DNA of 64,000 nt from Pseudomonas sihuiensis (GTDB lineage: Bacteria; Pseudomonadota; Gammaproteobacteria; Pseudomonadales; Pseudomonadaceae), in NCBI RefSeq assembly GCF_900106015.1, contig NZ_LT629797.1, forward strand, positions 1,302,001 to 1,366,000, in the 5' to 3' direction. A program made the translations under genes and the position numbers. This document shows positions 8,279-18,141 of this stretch, piece after piece. The notes beneath the pieces are model-generated. The model ran no database searches. It saw only the letters and a list, made by a program, of their open reading frames with translations, and was not told the DNA's origin. Each line of letters starts with the position of its first letter. Position 1 is the first letter of the stretch.

Positions 8279-9121
8279 ATGAAAAGAACAATTAAAACTT
8301 TGGTGGCGGCCGGCGTGGTCGGTAGCACAGCTGTCCTGGCCGGCGCCTACTTTGGCGTGGTCAACGTGGGGGCCGACGATCCCCATTTTCCTGCAGTGCA
8401 TGCGTTTCTCACGATGGCCCGTGACCGCTCTATCGAAGTCCGTTCGCGGGACATCGAGGTTCCCAACCTGGATGATCAAGCTCTTATTCGCGCCGGTGCG
8501 GGCAACTACAACTCCATGTGTATCGGCTGTCATTTGGCGCCAGGTGTGGCGGAGACCGAGCTAAGCCAATCGCTTTATCCTGCGCCCCCCAACCTCGCCA
8601 AGATCGGTGTCGATGGCAATCCGTCAGCAGCGTTCTGGGTGATCAAGCATGGCATCAAGGCAACGGGTATGCCTGCGTGGGGCAAGAGCATGGGAGACGA
8701 GTACATCTGGGGCATGGTTGCCTTCCTCAACCAACTGCCGACGATGGATGCCAAGCAATACCAAACACTCGTCGCATCCAGTGGCGGCCATCAGCACGGT
8801 GGTGGGGAAACGCAGATGCATAACCATGAAGGACAGCACGGCGACAACAAGCCTGGCCATCATGACAATAGTGGCGGTGGCGATGACCATCATGGATCAG
8901 GTGATGCTGGAGAGCCTGGTCATCACGATGCCGCGGCTACGGATAGCGAGGGTGGCTCCGCACCTAAGGCAGGTCACCATTCGGATATGAGTGGCGATGA
9001 CCACCATGCTGGAGATGAGGCGTCGTCCAACGGAGGTGATCATCACGCCGAGCAGGCTCCGAACGCCTCGCCCAAGACCCACACCCACGCCGATGGCAAA
9101 GAGCACGTACATGAAAGCTAA
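8279..9121 (+). CDS. Membrane-anchored or secreted cytochrome c with long His-rich tail
   Basis: A 280-residue protein. Residues 1-25 form a signal or anchor helix; the haem motif CIGCH lies near residue 81, with the distal Met in TGMPAWG near 130, giving a monohaem class I cytochrome c domain of about 130 residues. The rest (about 165-280) is a low-complexity tail very rich in His, Gly and Asp (GGGDDHHGSGD, SGDDHHAGDEA). It starts 10 bases after copB and overlaps the copG start by 11 bases, so it belongs to the copper operon. The domain may pass electrons to or from CopA or bound copper while the tail binds metal; both roles are inference. Confidence 0.85.
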   Translation: MKRTIKTLVAAGVVGSTAVLAGAYFGVVNVGADDPHFPAVHAFLTMARDRSIEVRSRDIEVPNLDDQALIRAGAGNYNSMCIGCHLAPGVAETELSQSLYPAPPNLAKIGVDGNPSAAFWVIKHGIKATGMPAWGKSMGDEYIWGMVAFLNQLPTMDAKQYQTLVASSGGHQHGGGETQMHNHEGQHGDNKPGHHDNSGGGDDHHGSGDAGEPGHHDAAATDSEGGSAPKAGHHSDMSGDDHHAGDEASSNGGDHHAEQAPNASPKTHTHADGKEHVHES

Positions 9122-9554
9122 ATATCTGGCCTTACTGGCCGCTCTCTCCGTCACGTCTGCGGTTCAAGCAGCTGATGCCCTGACGATTGATGTCCATCGT
9201 GATGCCAATTGCGGATGTTGCAAGAAGTGGATTTCACACCTCGAAGCGAATGGCTTCAAAGTCGTCGACCATGTTGAAAGCAACATGACAGCAGTGAAGC
9301 AAAGACTGGGCGTCGCGCCACGGTTAGCGTCTTGCCACACCGCGGTGATTGACGGCAAGTTCGTCGAAGGTCATGTGCCGGCGGCTCAGGTCATCGAACT
9401 CACCAAGCGCGATGATCTGCTGGGCATCGCTGTTCCCGGGATGCCGGCGGGCTCCCCCGGCATGGAAGTCGATGGCGTACAGCATGCCTACCAGGTCATT
9501 GGCTTGACCAAGACGGGTTCTGATCAGGTCGTTGCAGAATATCCCGCCCAGTAG
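9111..9554 (+). CDS. copG: Periplasmic DUF411 protein CopG
   Basis: A 147-residue DUF411 (CopG) protein. It has a signal peptide (residues 1-21, AVQAAD), the thioredoxin-like metal motif CGCCKKW at about 33-39, and ASCHTAVIDGKFVEGHVPA at about 78-96 with the second Cys/His cluster. CopG proteins bind a small copper cluster and are thought to interconvert Cu(I) and Cu(II) in the periplasm. ATG at 9111 overlaps the end of the cytochrome gene, and a further upstream start in this frame would read through the cytochrome tail. It is the last gene of the copA operon. Confidence 0.92.
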   Translation: MKAKYLALLAALSVTSAVQAADALTIDVHRDANCGCCKKWISHLEANGFKVVDHVESNMTAVKQRLGVAPRLASCHTAVIDGKFVEGHVPAAQVIELTKRDDLLGIAVPGMPAGSPGMEVDGVQHAYQVIGLTKTGSDQVVAEYPAQ

Positions 9555-9569
9555 TACTGCCTGCCAGCA

Positions 9570-9596
9570 CGGCCGCTTGTGTGTAGTGGCCGACTC
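9570..9596 (+). terminator. Possible weak terminator after copG
   Basis: CGGCC (9570-9574) and GGCCG (9588-9592) can pair, followed by ACTCATTTT. The stem is only 5 bp, so this is a weak candidate end for the copA-copG transcript. Confidence 0.35.
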
Positions 9597-9622
9597 ATTT
9601 TCATACGTCCTTTAACCTAAGT

Positions 9623-9644
9623 AAAAAAGGCGCCCTAGGGCGCC
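9623..9644 (-). terminator. Intrinsic terminator of the porin gene
   Basis: GGCGCC-CTAG-GGCGCC (9629-9644) forms a tight GC stem and is followed on the minus strand by six T (AAAAAA at 9623-9628 on plus). It lies 89 bases beyond the porin stop, the expected place for a Rho-independent terminator. Confidence 0.8.
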
Positions 9645-9732
9645 AAGGGCTGTCTCCAAACCAAAGGAGCACTACGAGGGGACAGCAGGACCAAGGAGCG
9701 AGCGGGGCAATCAACCCGCTCGCTTGCCAGGG

Positions 9733-11058
9733 TTAGAGAACTTCCAGCGGGTACTCGACAATCAGGCGGAACTCATCCAAATCCGACTCGAAGTCGGTGG
9801 CGCGAGTCGTGGCTTGTCGAATGCGAAAGGACATGTCCTTCAACGACCCAGACTGCACAACGTACTTGGCCTCGATGTCCCGCTCCCAGCGCTTCTGGTT
9901 GGTCAACGGATCGCCGTTGTCATCACGGCGCATATAGACTTCGTTGGCGTTGCTGTAGTCGGCATCCCAGCCCTGGGCATATCGAGTCATGAAGCTCAAT
10001 CCAGGCACACCGAAAGGCTCCATATCCAGGTCATAGCGCACTTGCCATGACTTCTCCTTCGGCGAGTTGAAGTCGCTGTACTGGATGGAGTTGTCGAGGT
10101 AGATGGAGTCCGATTGGCGCAAGTAGTCGAAGTCATCATCGCCATTGTTGCGCTGGAGACCCACCAGCACTGTATGAGCGCCGAATTGGATGCCGACCTT
10201 GCCGCTCCAGATGTTGTTATCGAAGCTCCCGAGGAGCTGCCTCCCTTCATCGACCGCCTTGTAGTAGTTCAGCCCGCCGATCAAGGCGACATCGTCCGCA
10301 AGCGGGTAGCTCAGCGTGGTGCCCGCGTAATATTGATTCCAGGCATCCTTGAGGCGGCTGGTGTAGAGACTAAAGCCGACGTTGTCATTAAGCGTGTAAT
10401 CACCACCGAAATAGGCGATCCATGGCGAGTCCACTTCGCCCGCGTAGAAGGTAGCGAAGCCGTCGCGCATGCTGCTGGTATTGGGTTGGCTCATCGAGTG
10501 GAGGCGACCGCCTTGAAGCGACAGTCCTTCCACGCTGCTGTTGAGCACGGTGATACCTCGGAAACTCTCCGGTAAAAGCCGCGCATCACCGTATTGGACG
10601 ACAGGGCTGACAGGAAAGACGTCGCCTACCTTGATCTCGGTATCCATGAACCGAGTTTTCACCGCGCCCCCCAATTTGGAGTAGTTGTCCTCAGCCTGCC
10701 CAAGGCTGTTGTAAGGCATTACATCGACTGAGCCCCCGGCACCAGAACGGCCGTCGCCGGTGTCAAGCTTGAGCCCCAGCATGGCAAAGGCATCGACACC
10801 AAAACCTATGGTGCCCTCCGTGAAACCAGACTCGAATCGGCCTATCACGCCATGCGCCCACTCTTCCGAATAGCCATTACCCGAGCTGCTGGACTGGCCT
10901 TTACGGAAATCGCGGTTGAAGTAGAGGTTTCGATTGAGGATGGTCAGGCTGCTGCCTTCGATAAATCCCTCGCCTTTCTCGCCGGCGGCCATTGCAGCTT
11001 GCCCGGTACTGATGCTCAGAGCGAGCAGAGAAAGTCCTAACAGGGTCCTGTTATTCAT
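9733..11058 (-). CDS. OprD-family outer-membrane porin
   Basis: A 441-residue porin with a signal peptide (residues 1 to about 24, AAMAAG) and OprD/OpdX features: an N-terminal GFIEGSSLTILNRNLYFNRDFR, then WAHGVIGRFESGFTEGTIGFGVDA, loops with alternating aromatic strands, and a C-terminus EFRLIVEYPLEVL. OprD-type channels import small anionic or cationic nutrients; the substrate cannot be read here. It lies convergent to the copper operon, has its own terminator, and is preceded by about 150 bases without genes. Association with copper genes recurs in pseudomonads, but a metal role is not demonstrated by the sequence. Confidence 0.88.
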   Translation of the reverse strand: MNNRTLLGLSLLALSISTGQAAMAAGEKGEGFIEGSSLTILNRNLYFNRDFRKGQSSSSGNGYSEEWAHGVIGRFESGFTEGTIGFGVDAFAMLGLKLDTGDGRSGAGGSVDVMPYNSLGQAEDNYSKLGGAVKTRFMDTEIKVGDVFPVSPVVQYGDARLLPESFRGITVLNSSVEGLSLQGGRLHSMSQPNTSSMRDGFATFYAGEVDSPWIAYFGGDYTLNDNVGFSLYTSRLKDAWNQYYAGTTLSYPLADDVALIGGLNYYKAVDEGRQLLGSFDNNIWSGKVGIQFGAHTVLVGLQRNNGDDDFDYLRQSDSIYLDNSIQYSDFNSPKEKSWQVRYDLDMEPFGVPGLSFMTRYAQGWDADYSNANEVYMRRDDNGDPLTNQKRWERDIEAKYVVQSGSLKDMSFRIRQATTRATDFESDLDEFRLIVEYPLEVL

Positions 11059-11214
11059 AAATGCTCCTGATGCTATTGGCAGTTGTCATTGTGTGGTCGC
11101 ATATATGTGCCAAGCGCACCGGGCATAACCAGGCGCGCCTTGGCCATATTTCCACATGCCAAATAACGTCAGGGTGACTTGAAAATTACTTTTCAGTCAG
11201 CGCGATGTCATTTA

Positions 11215-11547
11215 TTAGTTTTGGTTCCGGCAACCTGTTCCGGCTGCACGGTATTCAAGAATATTCAGATCGCCGTTGGAGTCCTCGTAGGTCATCTGGG
11301 CCGGCATCACATTGCAGCTAGAGTCCGTTGAGGTAGTGGCCACGACCTTAGCGATATCGAGCCTCATGCCGTAGCGGTAATGAATGACTTCAGGCGGATT
11401 CTTTCCGTTAGCGGCAGCATACTCTTGCATGGCCTGCTCATTGGCCTGAATCATCCGACCATAAACACGATCAGCACCGCCTTCTGCCAGAGCGGTAGAG
11501 GAAACAACCATAACGGCAAGTGCTGCAATAACTTTGAGGCTTTTCAT
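11215..11547 (-). CDS. Secreted DUF2790 / PtrA-like small protein
   Basis: A 110-residue secreted protein of the DUF2790 family. The signal peptide ends near residue 21 (TALA-EGGADR), followed by the PtrA-like motif EGGADRVYGRM and then the DUF2790 part: PPEVIHYRYGMRLDIAKVV at about 51-69, a Cys in SSCNVMPAQMTYEDS, and a second Cys near the C-terminus (TGCRNQ), which probably form a disulfide. Members are small copper-induced periplasmic proteins of unknown function. It is monocistronic, with GAAGGAGTG upstream, and a possible CopR-like dyad at 11617-11630. Confidence 0.82.
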   Translation of the reverse strand: MKSLKVIAALAVMVVSSTALAEGGADRVYGRMIQANEQAMQEYAAANGKNPPEVIHYRYGMRLDIAKVVATTSTDSSCNVMPAQMTYEDSNGDLNILEYRAAGTGCRNQN

Positions 11548-11616
11548 GTTTAATCACTCCTTCAAGGTGGTGATTAAAATATATCCGCTCGACCTGTCAT
11601 AAAAATGAAGTCAAAG

Positions 11617-11630
11617 TTACATCGCCGTAA
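11617..11630. promoter_or_regulatory. Weak CopR-like dyad upstream of the DUF2790 gene
   Basis: TTACATCGCCGTAA has TTAC and GTAA arms. Read on the minus strand, it shares 11 of 14 positions with the box before copA. It lies 70 bases upstream of the DUF2790 start. Confidence 0.4.
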
Positions 11631-11647
11631 TGCTTCCTGCCGCGTTA

Positions 11648-11683
11648 CCCGGGCGAGTCAGCTTGGCGCGTGGCTTGCCCGGG
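11648..11683 (-). terminator. Possible terminator after cusA
   Basis: CCCGGGC (11648-11654) and GCCCGGG (11677-11683) form a 7-bp stem just beyond the cusA stop. No clear T-run follows. Confidence 0.35.
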
Positions 11684-11692
11684 GTTGTAAAG

Positions 11693-14600
11693 CTATAGCT
11701 CCTGCGGTGCGCGAACCTTCTGTGTACGCTGCCTTCGCATCAGCCAGTAGGCGGCCGGCAAAACCAGCATGGACATCAGTGGCGCGGTAATCATGCCGCC
11801 GACCATGGGCGCGGCGATGCGCTTCATCACCTCGGAACCGGCACCACCGCCCCAGAGGATCGGCAGCAGGCCGGCGATGATCACGGCCACCGTCATCACC
11901 TTAGGCCGCACGCGCAGCACTGCGCCTTCACGAATTGCCTCCAGTAGTGCCGGGTCACCACTGCGCCCGGCATCCATACGTGCATGCCAGGCATTCTTCA
12001 GGTACAGCAGCATGATCACCCCAAATTCCGCCGAGACGCCGGCCAAGGCGATAAAGCCGACCCCAGTGGCAACCGACAGGTTGAAGCCGAACCAGTAGAG
12101 CAGCCAGATGCCGCCCGATAGGGCGAAGGGCAGGGTGGCCATGATCAGTAGGGCCTCACCGAAGCGGCTGAAGGTCAGGTAAAGCAGCACGAAGATGATC
12201 AACAAGGTCGCCGGTACCACCCAGGCCAGCCGTGCATTGGCGCGCTCCAGGAACTCGAACTGACCGGAGTAGGAGACGGTCATGCCAGCATCGAGTTGTA
12301 CCTGCTCAGCTACGCGTTGCTGCAACTCGCGCACGGTCGATGCCAGGTCGCGCCCACGTACATCGACATACACCCAACCGGACAGACGCCCGTTCTCGCT
12401 GCGCAGCATTGGTGGCCCTTCGGTCAGACTAACCTGGGCGACGGTGCCCAAGGTGATCTGCTGGCCGGCTTGCGTGAGGATCGGCATACGCCGTAGTGCC
12501 TGCGGACTGTCTCGCCACTCCTTGGGATAGCGCAGGTTGATCGGGAAGCGGGCCAGTCCTTCAACCGTCTCACCAATATTGCTGCCGCCGATGGCGCCCG
12601 ATACCACCGCCTGCACATCGGCGATGCTCAGGCCATAGCGCGCCGCGGCCAGTCGATCGATCTGGATGTCCACGTAACGGCCGCCAGTAAGGCGTTCTGC
12701 CAAGGCCGAACTCACCCCAGGCACCTCTTTGGCCACGGCCTCGATATCGCGCGTTATGCGCTCGATGTCGACCAAGGAGGTTCCGGACACTTTCACCCCA
12801 ATGGGGCTCTTGATCCCCGTCGCCAGCATGTCGATGCGGTTGCGGATGGGCGGCACCCAGATATTGGACAGCCCCGGAACTTTTACCGCGCGATCCAGTT
12901 CCTCGATCAGCTTTTCGGGTGTCATCCCCGCGCGCCATTGATCGCGTGGTTTGAACTGCACCGTGGTCTCGAACATTTCCAGCGGTGCTGGATCGGTGGC
13001 GGTCTCTGCTCGCCCGGCCTTGCCGAATACCCGTGCCACTTCGGGCACCGTGAGGATCATCCGGTTGGTTTGCTGCAGCAGCTGGGTGGCCTTGCTGGCC
13101 GGCAAGCCGGGCAGGGCTGATGGCATGTACAACAGATCGCCTTCGTCCATGGGCGGCAGGAACTCTCCTCCGAGTCTGCTGAGGGGCCACAGACTGGACA
13201 CAAAGACCAGCACGGCCAGCGCCAAGGTCACCTTGGGCCAGGCCAGCACCCACTCCAGCACCGGCCGGTATGCGCCGATCAGCCAGCGGTTCAAGGGGTT
13301 TTGCTGTTCGCTGGGGATATGCCCACGAATCCAGTAGCCCATCAGCACCGGTACCAGGGTGACCGAGAGGCCGGCGGCGGCGGCCATGGCATAGGTCTTG
13401 GTGAATGCCAGCGGGCCAAACAGGCGACCCTCCTGGGCCTCCAGGGTAAATACCGGGAGGAACGATAGGGTGATGATCAGCAGGCTGAAGAACAGCGCCG
13501 GTCCGACTTCGGCTGCGGCTTCGCCGATCACTCGCCAGTGCGCCTCGCCTTGGAGCGGCTCATTGGGGTGCCGAGCCTTCCAGGCCTCGATGTGCTTGTG
13601 CGCGTTCTCGATCATCACCACGGCGGCATCGACCATGGCGCCGATGGCGATTGCGATCCCGCCCAGCGACATGATGTTGGCATTGACGCCCTGGTAGCGC
13701 ATGACGATGAAGGCCATCAGGATGCCCAGGGGCAGGGTGATGATCGCGACCAGCGACGAGCGCAGGTGCCAGAGGAAGATCAGGCAAACCAGGGCAACCA
13801 CCGCGAACTCTTCCAGCAGCTTGTAGCTGAGGTTATCGATGGCGCGGTCGATCAATTGCGAACGGTCATAGGTGGTGACCACCTCGACGCCGGCCGGCAA
13901 GCTGCCCTTCAGGCTGTCCAGCTTGGTCTTCACCGCGGCGATGGCATCGCGGGCATTCTTTCCGGAGCGCAGGATGACCACGCCGCCTACCACTTCACCC
14001 TGGCCATCCAGCTCGGCAATGCCACGACGCATCTCTGGCCCCAGCTGAATGGTGGCCACCTGACCCAGCAGCACCGGAACTCCGCTGGCCGAAGCCCGCA
14101 GCGGCACATTGCGGAAATCCGCCAGGCTCTCTAGATAGCCTGAAGCCCGCACCATGTACTCGCGCTCTGCCAGCTCCAGGATGGCGCCGCCGGTTTCCTG
14201 ATTGGCGCTCTTCAGCGCCGCTTCGACCTCCTGCTGAGTTACCCCATAAGCCACCAGCTTCTGCGGATCGAGCAGCACTTGGTATTGCTTGACCATGCCG
14301 CCGAGGGTGGCCACTTCGGCTACGTTGGGCAGGCTCTTGAGTTCGTACTTGAGGAACCAGTCCTGCAGTGCCCGCAGCTGGGCAAGATCATGCTGGCCGC
14401 TGCGGTCGACCAAGGCGTACTGGTAGATCCAGCCCACGCCGGTGGCATCCGGCCCAAGGGTGGTGGTAACACCCTCGGGCAGGCGTTCCTGCGCCTGGTT
14501 GAGGTACTCCAGCACCCGCGAGCGCGCCCAGTAGAGGTCGGTGTCGTCCTCGAACAGCACGTAGACGAAGGAGTCGCCGAAGAACGAGTAGCCGCGCACC

Positions 14601-14842
14601 GTCTTCGCCCCCGGTACCGAGAGCATCGTTGTGGCCAGTGGGTAGGTCACCTGGTTCTCGACGATCTGCGGTGCCTGTCCGGGAAAGCTGGTTCTGATGA
14701 TGACCTGGGTGTCAGATAGGTCCGGCAGTGCATCCAACGGCGTGTTGCGCAGCGACCAGAGGCCCAGGGCGGTGATGAACAGGGTGGCCAGCAGTACCAG
14801 GAAGCGGTTGCCGATCGACCAATGGATCAGGCGCGCGATCAT
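11693..14842 (-). CDS. cusA: CusA-type heavy-metal RND efflux pump, inner-membrane transporter
   Basis: A 1049-residue HME-RND transporter with twelve expected membrane helices and two large periplasmic loops. Family landmarks are [17 protein letters not shown] near 35, [29 protein letters not shown] near 395-425 (the proton-relay acidic residues in helix 4) and, near the end, [20 protein letters not shown] with the Met-rich copper path. The N-terminal third follows E. coli CusA/SilA far more closely than Zn/Co CzcA, which points to Cu(I)/Ag(I). It exports metal from periplasm or cytoplasm through CusB and CusC. The start overlaps the cusB stop by 4 bases. GC-rich throughout, with no sign of damage. 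Confidence 0.93.
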   Translation of the reverse strand: MIARLIHWSIGNRFLVLLATLFITALGLWSLRNTPLDALPDLSDTQVIIRTSFPGQAPQIVENQVTYPLATTMLSVPGAKTVRGYSFFGDSFVYVLFEDDTDLYWARSRVLEYLNQAQERLPEGVTTTLGPDATGVGWIYQYALVDRSGQHDLAQLRALQDWFLKYELKSLPNVAEVATLGGMVKQYQVLLDPQKLVAYGVTQQEVEAALKSANQETGGAILELAEREYMVRASGYLESLADFRNVPLRASASGVPVLLGQVATIQLGPEMRRGIAELDGQGEVVGGVVILRSGKNARDAIAAVKTKLDSLKGSLPAGVEVVTTYDRSQLIDRAIDNLSYKLLEEFAVVALVCLIFLWHLRSSLVAIITLPLGILMAFIVMRYQGVNANIMSLGGIAIAIGAMVDAAVVMIENAHKHIEAWKARHPNEPLQGEAHWRVIGEAAAEVGPALFFSLLIITLSFLPVFTLEAQEGRLFGPLAFTKTYAMAAAAGLSVTLVPVLMGYWIRGHIPSEQQNPLNRWLIGAYRPVLEWVLAWPKVTLALAVLVFVSSLWPLSRLGGEFLPPMDEGDLLYMPSALPGLPASKATQLLQQTNRMILTVPEVARVFGKAGRAETATDPAPLEMFETTVQFKPRDQWRAGMTPEKLIEELDRAVKVPGLSNIWVPPIRNRIDMLATGIKSPIGVKVSGTSLVDIERITRDIEAVAKEVPGVSSALAERLTGGRYVDIQIDRLAAARYGLSIADVQAVVSGAIGGSNIGETVEGLARFPINLRYPKEWRDSPQALRRMPILTQAGQQITLGTVAQVSLTEGPPMLRSENGRLSGWVYVDVRGRDLASTVRELQQRVAEQVQLDAGMTVSYSGQFEFLERANARLAWVVPATLLIIFVLLYLTFSRFGEALLIMATLPFALSGGIWLLYWFGFNLSVATGVGFIALAGVSAEFGVIMLLYLKNAWHARMDAGRSGDPALLEAIREGAVLRVRPKVMTVAVIIAGLLPILWGGGAGSEVMKRIAAPMVGGMITAPLMSMLVLPAAYWLMRRQRTQKVRAPQEL

Positions 14843-16299
14843 GGCTGGTCTCCTTCCTTGCGGAGCTGCTCGATCAGCAGGCCGGAGTTTGTCTGACGTG
14901 CGGCGATGCGTACGTGATCTCCTGGCTTAAGTCCCACAGCTACTTCGGAGCTGACCAGAGGAAAAGCCATGGTCATACCTGGCATATTCAGGCTCTCGAA
15001 GGAGCCATGCTCCAGGGTGACTTGTTTCCCGTCCAGTGCGCGAATAACGCCGTGAGACACATGCAGCCCCTCCGTGCTGTCCTGTTCTGCATTGCCGGCC
15101 AGGATGCCCTGCAGGCTGGCTTCCGAATCGATGAGGAACTGGCCGGAGGTAACGACCGCCTGACCTTCCTCAAGACCGGAAAACACCTCCAGACGCCCAT
15201 CGGCCTCGCGGCCCAAGGTGATTTCCTGGGGGCGGTAGCGTCCGTCGCCTTCGGCCAGCATCACCAATGCACGCTTGCCGGTGCGAATCACGGCTTCACT
15301 CGGCACAAGAAGCGTGGATTGTTCGACGGCACTGTTCAGGCGTACGGCGGCGAACATGCCGGGGCGCAACTTACCGGCAGGGTTGGGTAGCTCGCTGCGT
15401 ACCGTGAGCGTGCGCGTTTGCGGATCGGCACTCGGCAGCAAGGCTATGACGCGGCCCAGCAGCGGTCGATCAGGAAAGGCCGTCAGGTTGGCGCGGATCT
15501 CGTCCCCGACCTGGATACTTCCGGCCATGGCCTCGGGTATCGCCGCATCGAGCCAGACACTGGACAGCCCGTTGATCAACGCCAGATCCTGCCCGGCTTC
15601 AACGGTCATCCCGGCGCGTACCTGCAAGGCTTGGAGCTCGCCGCTGATAGGTGTGGTGAGGGTTTGCACTGCCCGCGGTTTGCCGCTGCGGCGAACCTGC
15701 TCTATCAACGCTTGTGGCATGCCGAGCAGGCGGAGGCGCTCTTGGGCCGCAGTGATCAAGCGGGCGTCACCGGTACGCAGTACCGCGAGGAACTCCAACT
15801 GCGCGGCGGACCACTCGGGAATCAGCAGGTCGACCAGGGGTGTTCCAGCTGGCAGTACATCGCCAGGGGCACGCCCGTAAACCCGCTCGACGAATCCGCC
15901 AGCGCGGGCCTGGAGGTTCGCTACCTCTCGCTGGTTATAGGCCAGGGAGCCGACCACCTCGATATCCGAGGGCAGTACACCGCGGATCACCGTCGAGGTT
16001 CGCATTCCGAGGTTCTGCACGGCTTGAGCGGGGACGCTCAGGACAGACGGATCTTGCTCGGATCCTGCGTATTTAGGGACAAGCTCCATATCCATGAAAG
16101 GTGACTTGCCCGGTTTATCGAAGCGCTGCTCAGGCTGCATCGGGTCGTACCAATAGAGCACCTTGCGCTCGTCCGTCGGTGCGGAGCTAGGCAGTAGCTC
16201 GTGTTTGGCTTGCCGCTGGGCCAGCCAGTAGCCACCGCCCGCCGCGCCAATGCCCACGGTCAGCACGGCGACCGCAAAACCAAATGTCGATATCTTCAT
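14839..16299 (-). CDS. cusB: CusB-type periplasmic adaptor with fused C-terminal CusF-like domain
   Basis: A 486-residue membrane-fusion protein. The N-terminal signal/anchor is followed at about 48-80 by the heavy-metal-binding motif ([12 protein letters not shown] and [11 protein letters not shown]), then the hairpin, lipoyl and beta-barrel domains ([22 protein letters not shown]). The last 75 or so residues ([17 protein letters not shown], then [10 protein letters not shown] near 450) are a CusF-like OB fold, normally a separate periplasmic Cu(I)/Ag(I) chaperone; here it is fused. It overlaps cusC by 4 bases upstream and cusA by 4 downstream, indicating one translationally coupled operon. 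Confidence 0.92.
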   Translation of the reverse strand: MKISTFGFAVAVLTVGIGAAGGGYWLAQRQAKHELLPSSAPTDERKVLYWYDPMQPEQRFDKPGKSPFMDMELVPKYAGSEQDPSVLSVPAQAVQNLGMRTSTVIRGVLPSDIEVVGSLAYNQREVANLQARAGGFVERVYGRAPGDVLPAGTPLVDLLIPEWSAAQLEFLAVLRTGDARLITAAQERLRLLGMPQALIEQVRRSGKPRAVQTLTTPISGELQALQVRAGMTVEAGQDLALINGLSSVWLDAAIPEAMAGSIQVGDEIRANLTAFPDRPLLGRVIALLPSADPQTRTLTVRSELPNPAGKLRPGMFAAVRLNSAVEQSTLLVPSEAVIRTGKRALVMLAEGDGRYRPQEITLGREADGRLEVFSGLEEGQAVVTSGQFLIDSEASLQGILAGNAEQDSTEGLHVSHGVIRALDGKQVTLEHGSFESLNMPGMTMAFPLVSSEVAVGLKPGDHVRIAARQTNSGLLIEQLRKEGDQP

Positions 16300-17558
16300 T
16301 TCAGGCCCTCCACATAGGCGTAGTACAGGCTTGCGGAGAGCTGGCTCAACTTGCGCTGCTGTTCAATCTGCCGCAGTTGCGCATCAATCAGGTCGCGCTG
16401 GGCAGTAATAACGGATGTGAGCTGGCTGTTACCGGCTTGGTAGGCGGCCAGTTCGAGATCGGCACGTTTGCTTGCAAGCGGGATCAAGGTTTTTTCGGTG
16501 CGTGACAAGGTCCTGCGCAGTTGCTCAAGCTCGGCAATACCGCCTTCCAGCTCAGCCTGATGGGCGCGCAGTAATGCTTCCTGCTCGGCTTCCATCTGCG
16601 ACACGCTTTGTTGTCTGGCGTTGATCTTGGGCCCCTGACGTGTGCCTACGAACAACGGCAGGTCGAAGGTAAATTGCACCATCACCATATCGCCGAACTG
16701 GTTGTCGCGATTGTTGTAGGCAAACTCAACACCCCAGTCGGGGGTCTTCTCGGCGATGGCCTCGTTCAGCTCGGCGCTAGCCTCGCCGACTCGGGCGGAG
16801 GCAGCGCGCAACTCAGGGTGTGAGGCAATGCGTTGCTGCAGGTGCGGTGCCACCAGGTTCAGACTGGGAACACCTCCTTGCAAAGGCTGGTCAGCCTCGT
16901 TGCCTATCCAGCGGCGCAGCTTGGCACGAGCTACTGCCACATCGCGATTCAGTTCATCTCGCCGATCTTGTAACGCCAAAGCTTCCTGGTCGGCCTGCAA
17001 CAGCTCGCCAGGCTGAGCACTACCGCCGGCAATCAGCGATTGCACGGTCGAGCGGAGCATCTCGATCTGACGGTCCAGTTGATCGAAGAGGCCAACACTG
17101 CGTTCGGCGTAGTACACATCCAGCCAGCTCACTGCCGTCTGGCGCTTGATCTCCAACTGCATGGCACGCTGCTCGGCCTCGGCTCGGCCTACTGAAGCCT
17201 CGGCCAACTGGCGCCGAGCCTGACGCTTGTCACTGTTGGGGACTTCCTGCATGAACCCAATGCGGCGCATGGTCATGGAGTCACGATTAAGCGTGTAACG
17301 GTCAGGGCCTTCGATCGGCAGGTTGTCGATGCCTAGAATCAGCTTGGGATCGGGCAGGGCGTCTGCGGGCTCGACAGCCTGCTGTGCCGATGCCACCTGC
17401 GCCTGGCGCGCGAGGTTCTCAGGGGCACTCTGCTCGGCCAGAGCTTGGGCTCGTTCGAAAGTTAGGGGCTGCGCCTGCGCGGCAAGCCAGGGAGCTGCCC
17501 AGAATGCGGCAGCCAACACACCGAGAAAGCCACGGCGTGGAAAAAGGAAAGCGGACAT
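16296..17558 (-). CDS. cusC: TolC-like outer-membrane factor of the Cus system (CusC/CzcC type)
   Basis: A 420-residue outer-membrane efflux protein. A signal peptide (residues 1 to about 29, AAQAQP) is followed by two repeats of the TolC coiled-coil and barrel pattern, including LPDPKLILGIDNLPIEG near 66-82 and a C-terminal PLASKRADLELAAYQAGNSQL near 370. It has no lipoprotein Cys at the cleavage site, as in CzcC rather than E. coli CusC. It is the first efflux gene of the operon; the preceding small Cys-rich gene ends 92 bases upstream and may share the transcript. Confidence 0.88.
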   Translation of the reverse strand: MSAFLFPRRGFLGVLAAAFWAAPWLAAQAQPLTFERAQALAEQSAPENLARQAQVASAQQAVEPADALPDPKLILGIDNLPIEGPDRYTLNRDSMTMRRIGFMQEVPNSDKRQARRQLAEASVGRAEAEQRAMQLEIKRQTAVSWLDVYYAERSVGLFDQLDRQIEMLRSTVQSLIAGGSAQPGELLQADQEALALQDRRDELNRDVAVARAKLRRWIGNEADQPLQGGVPSLNLVAPHLQQRIASHPELRAASARVGEASAELNEAIAEKTPDWGVEFAYNNRDNQFGDMVMVQFTFDLPLFVGTRQGPKINARQQSVSQMEAEQEALLRAHQAELEGGIAELEQLRRTLSRTEKTLIPLASKRADLELAAYQAGNSQLTSVITAQRDLIDAQLRQIEQQRKLSQLSASLYYAYVEGLK

Positions 17559-17650
17559 GCTTTCGCCTCCAATGCGATTGATCGAAGTCGCGACTACGAA
17601 ACGTGACCGCGACGATGCGCCTGACTGTAAGGCGCGGGATGATCACTGCA

Positions 17651-17995
17651 TTAGACGAAACGAGGAGGGCGCCAGAGTCCTGCGGGCTCTCGCTTAATCA
17701 CCGACTGGGTCAGTAATATCTCGGGGCGTGAGGGGAGAGGGGATATGCTCTTGATCACGGTGGTCTGGAGAAGTCCTCCGGTCTTGCATTCCTGGCCGGG
17801 TTTGCAAGGGGACTTCTTGGCCACCCCATCAGACTTGTCCATTTGCTCGCAGCACGGAGCATCGGCCATTGCATGGCCCTGATGATCGGCGCTCTGCATC
17901 GGGCAAGGTTGTGCCGGCATGCTGAAAGCCAAACCGCCGAAGGTCGGCAGCACGAGGCTAGCAATCATTAGCAGGATCAATCCAATCCGACGCAC
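17651..17995 (-). CDS. Small secreted Cys/Met/His-rich protein upstream of cusCBA
   Basis: A 114-residue protein with a strong signal peptide (residues 1 to about 27, LAFSMPA). The mature part holds seven Cys spaced as CPM, PCCEQM, SPCKPGQEC and a few His/Met (SADHQGHAMADAPCC), then a Cys-poor Arg/Pro-rich tail. I do not recognise a named family; it resembles short metal-related proteins often placed before czc/cus operons. The ligand composition and position suggest periplasmic copper or silver binding or sensing. The 92-base gap to cusC could carry a leader or internal promoter. Confidence 0.65.
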   Translation of the reverse strand: MRRIGLILLMIASLVLPTFGGLAFSMPAQPCPMQSADHQGHAMADAPCCEQMDKSDGVAKKSPCKPGQECKTGGLLQTTVIKSISPLPSRPEILLTQSVIKREPAGLWRPPRFV

Positions 17996-18141
17996 AGCAA
18001 TTCACCAGGCGGGGCGATAGGGCGACGATAGCAGATTGCCCCGAGGCATGAGCGTTCCTTTTGACGATAACGGCACTTCGTTGATTTGGATCAAATAGAG
18101 TGTCATTCGGAGTAGGGTGCGGAAAGCAGAGGAACTATCAG

